Source: Polynucleobacter rarus (lineage in GTDB: Bacteria > Pseudomonadota > Gammaproteobacteria > Burkholderiales > Burkholderiaceae). From it: a stretch of DNA of 64,000 nucleotides. The first letter of the stretch is position 1, and every line of letters starts with the position of its first letter. The translations under genes and the position numbers were made by a program. Where the stretch lies: NCBI RefSeq assembly GCF_003072505.1, contig NZ_NTGB01000001.1, positions 2,793,622 through 2,857,621 on the forward strand. The letters are read 5' to 3'. Under the pieces are notes generated by a model, which was not told where the DNA came from, did no database searches, and saw only the letters and a program-made list of their open reading frames with translations. Positions 1 through 6,765 of the stretch are shown one piece after another.

Positions 1-626
1 TGTAATTGCGCCACATGATTACCAACGGCAGCAATCATTCTTTTAACTTGATGATAACGACCTTCGACAATCGTCATGTTGATTTGAAAATCACTGATTT
101 GTTCACAAGCTACTGCATTACAAGGGCTTGGATCATCATCGAGAACCACTCCAGTTAATAAATGTTCAATTTGTGCAGACTTAAGCTGTTCAGAAGTTGT
201 AATTTGATAAACCTTCCCAATATTTTTCTTAGGAGAGGTCATTTTATGAATAAATTGACCATCATCGGAGATCAGTAAAAGCCCAGTAGTATCTTGATCT
301 AAGCGACCAACACATTGCACACCTCTTTCAACAAAAGGGGCAGGTAAAAGACCGTATACACTGGGATGATGTTTGGTTTTATGAGAACACTCATAGCCGG
401 TAGGCTTATTAAAAACAATATAGGCTTTTTCATGAAACTCCCAATCTAGACCATCGATTGTAAGTTTGAGGTCAATTGGACTGAACAATTCTTGAGGATC
501 TTCAATTAGTACATCATTTACTTTCACTAAATCAGCTAATACTAGGTTATTACAATGCCGACGTGTGCCAAAGCCTTGACTGAACAAAATCTTATCTAAA
601 GGAAGCTTTTTGATAGAAGTAGCCAT
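1..626 (-). CDS. rsuA: RsuA-family 16S rRNA pseudouridine synthase, 3' end cut by the window edge
   Basis: Pseudouridine synthase of the RsuA/RluB/E/F family, which isomerises uridine in rRNA (RsuA itself acts on 16S U516). The reading frame opens at an ATG at 624-626 on the minus strand and stays open to base 1. An S4-like N-terminal segment (residues 8-55) precedes the catalytic domain. The signature GRLDQDTTGLL lies at about residues 107-117, with the catalytic Asp at 110, followed by an SDDGQ stretch. Near the cut end is the family motif VEGRYHQVKRMI. RsuA is the closest match because of the S4 domain and the spacing. A relative such as RluE cannot be excluded from a partial protein. It is transcribed divergently from the ECF unit at 808. 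Confidence 0.85.
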   Translation of the reverse strand, partial: MATSIKKLPLDKILFSQGFGTRRHCNNLVLADLVKVNDVLIEDPQELFSPIDLKLTIDGLDWEFHEKAYIVFNKPTGYECSHKTKHHPSVYGLLPAPFVERGVQCVGRLDQDTTGLLLISDDGQFIHKMTSPKKNIGKVYQITTSEQLKSAQIEHLLTGVVLDDDPSPCNAVACEQISDFQINMTIVEGRYHQVKRMIAAVGNHVAQL

Positions 627-733
627 TTGAAATTGTGTATAAAAAAGATATTGTAAGTCACTGACTACTCCCCATAACTAAATCAAGGGGCTTTACGCTG
701 CTTTTGGTAAGCTTGTACGAAATTAAAAATAGA

Positions 734-757
734 GGAATCAGGTTAAATACCGTAAGT
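734..757 (+). promoter_or_regulatory. candidate ECF-type promoter motif upstream of the ECF unit
   Basis: The stretch GGAATC, then TTAAATAC, then CGTAAG lies 51-74 bases before the ATG at 808. It resembles the GGAA and CG elements of ECF promoters, but the two are about 4 bp closer than in well-known ECF promoters. A similar arrangement occurs before the peroxidase operon (18123-18147, minus strand). This is a weak inference from two sites only. Confidence 0.25.
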
Positions 758-807
758 AATTACACAAAAACTAGTCTAAATAAAAAACCTAACAAAAGGA
801 TTGAAAA

Positions 808-1251
808 ATGAAACATCTTATTTACAAGCTATTACAAATTACTGCGATTACTTTCTCTATCAGTGGCACGACTTTCGCAGCACTCCCTGATCCATTAGAT
901 CCTCGGGAAGTTGCAAATATGCCCTTTGAACAAAGACAAGCGCGAGCAAAAGAGATACATGAGTTAATGAAACAAGCAACTCCGGAAGAGCGCAAAGAGT
1001 TTCATCAAAAACTACGTTTAAAAATGCAGGCGCTATCTCCGGAAGAAAGAAAAGCAATGCATGAAAAAATGAGAGAAGATTGGAAAACTTTAACACCTGA
1101 ACAAAGGGAACAAGTAAAAAAACAGCGACATGCTTACTTAAGATCACTTACACCAGAACAAAGGGAAGAGATGAAAAAAGAAAGACATAGGCTCCTCGAA
1201 AAATTTCCACCAAAAGAACGGGAAGGCTGGAATAACGAATTAACAAAATAA
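808..1251 (+). CDS. secreted repeat protein, DUF3106/LTxxQ-like, probable periplasmic partner of an ECF sigma factor
   Basis: A 147-residue exported protein. Residues 1-24 form a signal peptide ending at TTFA. The rest is very hydrophilic and helical, built of tandem repeats starting with [T/S]PE[E/Q]R at residues 58, 77, 96 and 115, with a degenerate unit at 134. The period is exactly 19 residues. The repeats recall DUF3106 proteins and the LTxxQ motif of CpxP/Spy/ZraP-type periplasmic chaperones. The start has a good ribosome site (AAAGGA at 795-800). Four bases separate it from the ECF sigma gene, so co-transcription is likely. A sensing or chaperone role is inferred from context. The family assignment is by eye. 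Confidence 0.6.
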   Translation: MKHLIYKLLQITAITFSISGTTFAALPDPLDPREVANMPFEQRQARAKEIHELMKQATPEERKEFHQKLRLKMQALSPEERKAMHEKMREDWKTLTPEQREQVKKQRHAYLRSLTPEQREEMKKERHRLLEKFPPKEREGWNNELTK

Positions 1252-1255
1252 TTAA

Positions 1256-1822
1256 ATGAGTCTTTATTTGAAAAAAAGAAGATGGGAAAACGATAAAGAA
1301 TTACTTGCCACTGCTGTAGGTGGTAATTCTTTAGCAACAACTGAGCTATTGCAGATGCTGAGTAATGATGCAATTGCCCTCGCCTGGCGCCTTATGGGAA
1401 CAATGTCAGACGCAGAAGATGTAGTGCAAGAGTCATACTTAAAACTATGGAAGAATTATCTACACTTTCAGGGGGAAGCAAAACTTAAAACGTATTTTTA
1501 TACAATTGTACAAAGACAGTGTTTTGATCAGCTCAAAAAGAATCACAAACAATGGAGTCAAGTTGATATTGATTTGGACACAATCGTTTCAGAGGTATCA
1601 CTGATAGATTCAAAGATAGAAGAAACCAATAAAATGAAATCTGCAATCCACATTTTGCCCCCAAAGCAAAGGATTGCTATTGTGATGTGGGCTTATTATG
1701 ACAATACATCTGAAGAAATTGCGACAAAATTAGAGATGAATAAGAACGCAGTAGATCAATTGTTGTTTAGGGCGAAGGCAAATTTAAAAAAATATTTCGA
1801 GAGTGAACAAAATGAAAGATGA
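1256..1822 (+). CDS. RNA polymerase ECF-type sigma factor
   Basis: A 188-residue sigma-70 family factor of the extracytoplasmic-function type, with only regions 2 and 4. Region 2 covers about residues 30-95 and contains the typical DAEDVVQESYLKLW segment at 52-65. Region 4 covers about 125-180 and has the helix-turn-helix NTSEEIATKLEMNKNAVDQ followed by a basic tail. It lies between a secreted repeat protein and a small single-span membrane protein, the layout expected for a sigma factor controlled across the membrane. The next gene overlaps its 3' end. The regulon is not known from sequence. The six-gene oxidative-stress operon ending at 18087 is one candidate target. Confidence 0.88.
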   Translation: MSLYLKKRRWENDKELLATAVGGNSLATTELLQMLSNDAIALAWRLMGTMSDAEDVVQESYLKLWKNYLHFQGEAKLKTYFYTIVQRQCFDQLKKNHKQWSQVDIDLDTIVSEVSLIDSKIEETNKMKSAIHILPPKQRIAIVMWAYYDNTSEEIATKLEMNKNAVDQLLFRAKANLKKYFESEQNER

Positions 1823-2108
1823 ACAATTAAAGCTAATACTTTTAAATGAGCCGTCACCGAAAATAAGTAAAAAATTTTCTGACCATCTACAAAGTCGGTT
1901 AGAGATGTTGCAAGCGGATGTTCCCCAATTAAACTCTTCGAAAAGTATGGCGATATCTTTGAAAAAGAATTATTGGCAATATCTGATTATGAGTTTTATG
2001 ATTATTACAGCCTTGACGATCTTAAACTTACACCATAAAAACGATCATCTTGATGACGAGCTTTCTAGAATTGACCCGATGACAGAGTTGACGTTATCGA
2101 CCCTCTAA
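1812..2108 (+). CDS. small single-span membrane protein, putative anti-sigma factor (DUF3619-like)
   Basis: About 98 residues. The ATG at 1812 is preferred over a GTG at 1803 because a GAG-rich ribosome site sits about 8 bases upstream. Both overlap the end of the sigma gene, which suggests translational coupling. A soluble N-terminal part of about 52 residues is followed by one membrane helix (YWQYLIMSFMIITALTIL) and a short tail ending in an acidic DDELSRIDP segment. That topology and position fit a small anti-sigma factor. I do not see a zinc HxxxCxxC motif, so it is not a ZAS-type anti-sigma. The tail resembles DUF3619 proteins, but this is a weak match by eye. Its stop codon shares bases with that of the convergent hydrolase gene. 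Confidence 0.55.
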   Translation: MKDEQLKLILLNEPSPKISKKFSDHLQSRLEMLQADVPQLNSSKSMAISLKKNYWQYLIMSFMIITALTILNLHHKNDHLDDELSRIDPMTELTLSTL

Positions 2109-3028
2109 GTGTTCAATAACAGACCATCTTTAAGTCTGATTGCATTGGCTTTAATTAAAGAGTTCACAACTTGTTGATATAAATCATGGATAGAAAGGTT
2201 TAGGATCGTTGCAATTTTTTGCAACATCAAGGTATTTTGAAACCAATCGAGAGCGAGCATATTTTGACAGCTCTGCCACTCCAAAAGTTTAAACTTCAAA
2301 AGTACATTTGCAACATGTATTAAGTTTCTATCTGGATTACTTCGCAGATAAGAAAGACGGTTTTGGGCAAAAGCAAGTGCTGCGGAAACATCACTGAAAA
2401 CACCACCATGCCCTGGTACAACAACTTCGGGTTGAAGTTCAGTAATTAACTCTAAAGTGGACAGTGCTCCCTCAAAATTGGAAAAACCTTGATCATTTGG
2501 AAACAGTGCACCAAAGCCCTTCTCCCAAAGGGCATCACCAGAAATAAGAATTTTATATTCAGGATTAAACAGTAATTGTGCTTCATCCTCATGTCCCGGC
2601 GCTTGATGTATTTCCCAGTCTAGGTCGCCTAAAGTTAAAACTGTTTCTGGCTGGTAAGAACCAAAGGCACTAAAAATTGGACATGGTTGGCCTAAGTCAG
2701 AAAAACCTAATTTAGCAAGGTCCCAATCTTGTACAGCATCAAATTCAGCAAATGGGACCAATAATTTAAATCCATAAGCATCCAATAAGGCAGCATTTCC
2801 CCCACAATGATCGGAATGTAAATGGGTATTAATTAAGAATCGAGGAGAAATGTCAGGTAGTGACTTCATCTGCAGATTTAATAAATCAACAGTTTGCGCT
2901 TGATGAGTGCAAAAGCCACTATCAATTACATCTAAAAAACCATTTGACCACAGGTAAATTTGGTTTGCAGACAACCACCCCCGCTCAATGACATGAAAAT
3001 TGGCAGGGAGGTGCAAGTTGTTAGCCAA
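2105..3028 (-). CDS. metallo-beta-lactamase-fold hydrolase (glyoxalase II-like)
   Basis: A 307-residue MBL-fold protein. The metal motif THLHSDH is at about residues 68-74 (His69, His71, Asp73, His74), with further ligands in APGHEDE, ISGDALW and VPGHGG. The C-terminal part is a helical region of the winged-helix type found in MBL enzymes such as those acting on thioesters or nucleotides. No substrate can be named. The start is uncertain: the frame begins with TTG at 3028, inside the end of the carbonic anhydrase gene (8-base overlap), and has no clear ribosome site, so translation is probably coupled. It forms an apparent operon with the carbonic anhydrase and the short gene before it. Confidence 0.85.
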   Translation of the reverse strand: MANNLHLPANFHVIERGWLSANQIYLWSNGFLDVIDSGFCTHQAQTVDLLNLQMKSLPDISPRFLINTHLHSDHCGGNAALLDAYGFKLLVPFAEFDAVQDWDLAKLGFSDLGQPCPIFSAFGSYQPETVLTLGDLDWEIHQAPGHEDEAQLLFNPEYKILISGDALWEKGFGALFPNDQGFSNFEGALSTLELITELQPEVVVPGHGGVFSDVSAALAFAQNRLSYLRSNPDRNLIHVANVLLKFKLLEWQSCQNMLALDWFQNTLMLQKIATILNLSIHDLYQQVVNSLIKANAIRLKDGLLLNT

Positions 3029-3701
3029 CGATGTTTTGAAATTTAGTGATCACGGAACGATACCTACTTTCCAAATCGGTAATATTTTGAATACTCATCC
3101 CCAAATCGCGTGCATAACCATCATGTAAGCCATAAATCCAGCCATGTACTGTCAAGGATTGTCCACGTTGCCAAGCATCCTGGACAATAGTGGATTGGCA
3201 AACATTGCTGACTTGCTCAATCACATTTAACTCACAGAGATAGTCTAGTTTTTCTTGACTATCCAGAACTTTACCTAAATAGGGGCCATGTTTGTCTTCC
3301 ACATCTTTGACGTGACGAATCCAATTATCAGCAAGACCAACACGAACATTTTCCATTGCCGCCCGAACACCAGAACACCCATAGTGACCCACAACAATAA
3401 TATGTTTTACTTTTAATAAGTCGGTTGCGAATTGAATAACCGAGAGAGCGTTCAGATCGGTGTGTGCAATTACATTAGCAATATTCCGATGGACAAAAAT
3501 CTCGCCTGGAGCAAGACCTATAACTTGGTTTGCAGGTACTCGAGAATCAGAACAACCAATCCACAAATACTCTGGAGATTGCTGATTGGCTAGACGCTGA
3601 AAAAACTCTGGATCTTCTTTGATGTTTTTTTGTACCCAAGCTTGATTATTTTTAAATAATTCAGTTAAGTGATGGGGATTATCAGAAGTTACGTTTGTCA
3701 C
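3021..3701 (-). CDS. can: beta-class carbonic anhydrase
   Basis: Zinc enzyme interconverting CO2 and bicarbonate, 226 residues, the usual size for the E. coli Can type. Zinc ligands and active-site residues are visible: Cys50, Asp52 and Arg54 in GCSDSRVPA, then His106 and Cys109 in GHYGCSGV. The dimer-forming APGEIFVHRNIAN segment follows the first motif. Translation starts at a GTG whose first bases overlap the TGA of the preceding gene (GTGA), with AAAGGA 7 bases upstream. In other Burkholderiales this gene is often near aceK, which agrees with the aceK-like remnant just upstream here. Confidence 0.95.
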   Translation of the reverse strand: MTNVTSDNPHHLTELFKNNQAWVQKNIKEDPEFFQRLANQQSPEYLWIGCSDSRVPANQVIGLAPGEIFVHRNIANVIAHTDLNALSVIQFATDLLKVKHIIVVGHYGCSGVRAAMENVRVGLADNWIRHVKDVEDKHGPYLGKVLDSQEKLDYLCELNVIEQVSNVCQSTIVQDAWQRGQSLTVHGWIYGLHDGYARDLGMSIQNITDLESRYRSVITKFQNIVG

Positions 3702-3985
3702 GTGGAAATCCTTTCGTCCGAAGATGGTAAGTCTGTGATGATAAATCTTAAATGTTGAGGATAACTAAATAAATCGTGAAAGATACCTTGATTCATTTGG
3801 TTTTGAATAATTCGCCAACTTTTTTTTACCAAATACTTGGCGCGCTTAACTCCCAATAACAACATATCCTTAGCTTCTAAGTCTGCTTTTCGAAATGTTC
3901 GATAATAAAGTTTAAATACATCTAAAATAACCTGAGCCAGATCATAGGCAAATTGAGAAGATAAACTTTTTGGGAATGTAAACAT
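3698..3985 (-). pseudogene. short ORF resembling the N-terminus of isocitrate dehydrogenase kinase/phosphatase (AceK), probable remnant
   Basis: A 95-residue product. Its first 40 residues (SSQFAYDLAQVILDVF, then YYRTFRKADLEAK) resemble the AceK N-terminus, where a conserved AYDIA-x-LDGF-x-HYRLFR pattern occurs. After about residue 42 the similarity is lost, whereas AceK is normally near 600 residues. I checked the other two frames after the run of eight A residues near 3823-3830; neither continues AceK, so this is a deletion remnant rather than a single frameshift. The frame is still open and its stop overlaps the carbonic anhydrase start, so it may still serve as a translated leader. The assignment is tentative. 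It could be an unrelated small protein. Confidence 0.4.
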
Positions 3986-4023
3986 TCAAATATCTTAATA
4001 TAAAAACGAACTAAACTTCATTT

Positions 4024-5085
4024 ATGAACCAAATCCACTATCCATTTGAGGATAATATGCCTCTTCCCGGTCAATTGATGCCTGTAGCTGAGGGTATCTA
4101 CTGGTTGAGAATGAAGCTTCCATTTGCTCTAAATCATATTAATTTATGGTTATTGCGCGATTGTTTAAATGGTGTTGAGGGGTGGACTGCAGTGGATTGT
4201 GGCATTACATCTCAGGACACGAAAGAATCTTGGGAGCAAATTTTTTCAAATCACTTAGAAGGCCTTCCAATCGTACGTGTTTTAGTAACGCATATGCATC
4301 CCGATCACGTTGGATTGGCGCATTGGATCTGTGAGCGATTTAAAGCGCCACTTTGGATGTCAATGACGGATTTTCTAATGGCTCGTTGGTTAAGCTCTAA
4401 AGAAGGTGGGATGGCAATTGGATCTGTTTCAGGCGGTGGTGGTTCAGCAGATCATTTTGCAAGGCATGGCCTAACAAGTGAAGAAGACTTGGCGAAGGTC
4501 AGAGCTAGATCTGATTACTACAGTAATTTAGTACCAGCTGTACCGCAGAGATTTAACCGTATACAAGATCAAGACATCATTGAGATTGGGGGGCGCCAAT
4601 GGCGAGCGATTAGTGGATTTGGCCACGCTCCAGAACATATGTCATTAGTTTGTGAAGACAGTAAAATCATGATTACAGGGGATATGCTGCTACCTAGAAT
4701 ATCTACTAACGTAAGTGTTTATGATGGTGAGCCCGATGCAGACCCATTAGGCTTATTTTTAGATTCACTAAAAAAATATCTGCCCCTAGACCCAATGACA
4801 CTTTTACTCCCGTCTCATGGTAAACCTTTTCAAGGGATGCATTTTAGAATTGATGAATTAGTAAAACATCATGATGATCGCCTCGCAGAAACTTTTGAAG
4901 CCTGTAAAGAACCAGCGACAGCAAGAGAAATAGTGCCAGTTCTGTTTAAAAGGGAGTTAGATATCCATCAATTAACTTTTGCTATGGGAGAAACCATTGC
5001 CCATCTCAATTATTTGATGAAACGAGGTAAATTGAACCGGATTAGCGACTCCGAGGGGATCTGGCGGTTTTCGCAGAAGGTTTAG
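4024..5085 (+). CDS. metallo-beta-lactamase-fold hydrolase
   Basis: A 353-residue MBL-fold protein, larger than its neighbour at 2105. The metal motif THMHPDHVG is at residues 89-97. Other ligand motifs are GFGHAPEH near 200 and ITGDMLLP near 220, plus LPSHGKPF. The C-terminal 90 residues form a helical domain (ATAREIVPVLFKRELD) found in the LACTB2/acyl-CoA-thioesterase-like branch. The natural substrate cannot be named. It starts 38 bases from the divergent aceK-like remnant. Its last 44 bases overlap the end of the convergent phaM gene, so the two 3' ends are coded on both strands. Confidence 0.88.
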   Translation: MNQIHYPFEDNMPLPGQLMPVAEGIYWLRMKLPFALNHINLWLLRDCLNGVEGWTAVDCGITSQDTKESWEQIFSNHLEGLPIVRVLVTHMHPDHVGLAHWICERFKAPLWMSMTDFLMARWLSSKEGGMAIGSVSGGGGSADHFARHGLTSEEDLAKVRARSDYYSNLVPAVPQRFNRIQDQDIIEIGGRQWRAISGFGHAPEHMSLVCEDSKIMITGDMLLPRISTNVSVYDGEPDADPLGLFLDSLKKYLPLDPMTLLLPSHGKPFQGMHFRIDELVKHHDDRLAETFEACKEPATAREIVPVLFKRELDIHQLTFAMGETIAHLNYLMKRGKLNRISDSEGIWRFSQKV

Positions 5086-5608
5086 CCGCAGTTTTACGAG
5101 CCCGTGGTTTAGCTGGAGCTTTTTTGGCAGCAGTTCCAGTCGTAGCCTGATGAAAACCTTGCATCATGTCCGTGGTAGATTTTGCCATTTGCTCCATTAA
5201 TTCTTGTGCTAGTTTGCCACTAGCTCCAGCAAATTCCGCCGCTTGTGCGAAACCTTCATTTGCTTTTGCTTTGCTTTGCTCATTAGAGTTTGCTGAAGTG
5301 TTTGATTTCATCGTTTCAGCAATTCCCTGTAGGGTTGCTAAAGTAGCTCTTTGAACTTCTAGTCCCTGAACGGTAGTTTGTAAAACATTTAAATTGAGAG
5401 TAAGCCACGCCTCTACACTTTTTAAATCTTTGATTCTTTTGTCCAGTTCTTCAATGTCAATGGTCGGAATACCAAAAGGGTTTAAGTTGGACATGCCCGG
5501 AATACCAAAATTCGGCAACCCACTCTCCGAATTACCTGTAGAGGCTTTTGACCACATGTTTTTCATCATTTCTACGCTTTGTTCAAAGTCAGGCATTGGA
5601 TTAAACAT
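5042..5608 (-). CDS. phaM: PhaM-like polyhydroxyalkanoate granule protein
   Basis: A 188-residue protein matching PhaM, which in Cupriavidus activates PHA synthase and tethers granules to DNA. The core segment PTIDIEELDKRIKDLKSVEAW with the following NVLQTTVQGLEVQRATLATL is characteristic. The C-terminus is a histone-like tail rich in Ala, Lys, Pro and Arg (AAKKAPAKPRARKTAAK), fitting DNA binding. The ATG at 5608 is chosen over the in-frame GTG at 5620 because GGAG lies 7 bases upstream of the ATG. No PHA synthase gene is in this window. The 3' end overlaps the hydrolase gene by 44 bases, so the basic tail is read antisense to the hydrolase C-terminus. Confidence 0.85.
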   Translation of the reverse strand: MFNPMPDFEQSVEMMKNMWSKASTGNSESGLPNFGIPGMSNLNPFGIPTIDIEELDKRIKDLKSVEAWLTLNLNVLQTTVQGLEVQRATLATLQGIAETMKSNTSANSNEQSKAKANEGFAQAAEFAGASGKLAQELMEQMAKSTTDMMQGFHQATTGTAAKKAPAKPRARKTAAKPSAKTARSPRSR

Positions 5609-5688
5609 TTTAAGCTCCACTAAATTTATTAACTAACTGTAAAATATAAGACTTTACTAACTAAATCAATCTTTATTTAGATCCATTT

Positions 5689-6765
5689 ATGCCTTCTGCT
5701 CCAACACAAGAATTGAATCATTACACTAAAGGCCAACTTTTACCTGAGTTGCTCAGCCAGCGAATTTTGATTTTGGACGGAGCAATGGGGACGATGATTC
5801 AACAATATAAATTACAAGAAGACGATTTTCGTGGGGATACTCACCGTTTTGATAATCATCCTATTGATTTAAAAGGTAATAATGAATTACTCTCCATTAC
5901 AAAACCAGAAGTAATTTTAGAAATTCATCAAAAATATTTAGCTGCTGGTGCTGATATTATTGAAACGAACACCTTTGGGGCAACAACTGTTGCTCAGGAT
6001 GATTACCATTTAGCCGAATTCGCGCGAGAAATGAATCTTGCTTCAGCAAAACTAGCGAGACAAGCATGCGACGAATACTCAACCCCTGACAAACCAAGAT
6101 TTGTTGCTGGAGCGCTTGGACCTACGCCAAAAACAGCTAGTATTTCTCCAGATGTAAATGATCCTGGAGCAAGAAATGTTGATTTTGAAACCTTAAGAAA
6201 AGCGTATTACGAACAGGTAGAAAGTTTGGTAGAGGGTGGTATTGATCTCCTCTTAGTAGAAACTATTTTTGATACGCTCAACGCTAAAGCTGCACTATTT
6301 GCAATTGATGAGTATTTCGAAAATTCAGGTGAACGACTCCCCATTATGATTTCAGGAACTGTTACGGACGCGTCGGGTAGAATTTTATCTGGTCAAACCG
6401 TTTCCGCTTTTTGGAATAGCTTACGACATGCAAAGCCCTTAACCTTTGGATTGAATTGCGCATTAGGCGCCACCCTGATGAAACCTTATATCGCGGAGTT
6501 AGCGAAGATTTGTGATGTGGCAATTTCTTGCTATCCGAATGCAGGACTCCCTAATCCTATGAGTGATACAGGCTTTGATGAAACTCCAGAGATTACTTCC
6601 AGACTGATTGAGGATTTTTCCAAGGATGGTCTAGTCAATTTAGTCGGTGGTTGTTGTGGCACAACCCCAGAACATATTGCGGCAATTGCTAAAAAAGTAG
6701 CAAATTACAAACCGCGCAAGATAACAGATATTTGGAATTCTTATAGGTCAAATGGTAATGACTAA
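5689..6765 (+). CDS. metH: methionine synthase, homocysteine-binding part (split MetH)
   Basis: The N-terminal homocysteine S-methyltransferase module of cobalamin-dependent methionine synthase, coded as a separate 358-residue protein. The module start [14 protein letters not shown] is at about 30-43. The zinc-binding cysteines are in FGLNCALGA and in the [10 protein letters not shown] pair near residue 325. It binds and activates homocysteine for methyl transfer from methylcobalamin. It overlaps the second metH gene by 14 bases, so the two halves are made together and must associate. A split of this kind is common in Burkholderiales, so it is not a fresh mutation. No riboswitch is apparent in the short leader. 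Confidence 0.94.
   Translation: MPSAPTQELNHYTKGQLLPELLSQRILILDGAMGTMIQQYKLQEDDFRGDTHRFDNHPIDLKGNNELLSITKPEVILEIHQKYLAAGADIIETNTFGATTVAQDDYHLAEFAREMNLASAKLARQACDEYSTPDKPRFVAGALGPTPKTASISPDVNDPGARNVDFETLRKAYYEQVESLVEGGIDLLLVETIFDTLNAKAALFAIDEYFENSGERLPIMISGTVTDASGRILSGQTVSAFWNSLRHAKPLTFGLNCALGATLMKPYIAELAKICDVAISCYPNAGLPNPMSDTGFDETPEITSRLIEDFSKDGLVNLVGGCCGTTPEHIAAIAKKVANYKPRKITDIWNSYRSNGND

Noticed and set aside
1803-1811. GTG at 1803 as the start of the small membrane protein
   Set aside because: The ATG at 1812 is better spaced from the GAG-rich ribosome site. The GTG remains possible, but it changes only three residues.
3823-3830. A frameshift at the A8 run as the reason for the short AceK-like ORF
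   Set aside because: Both alternative frames after the run meet a stop within about 10-20 codons and show no AceK-like sequence, so a single frameshift does not restore the gene.
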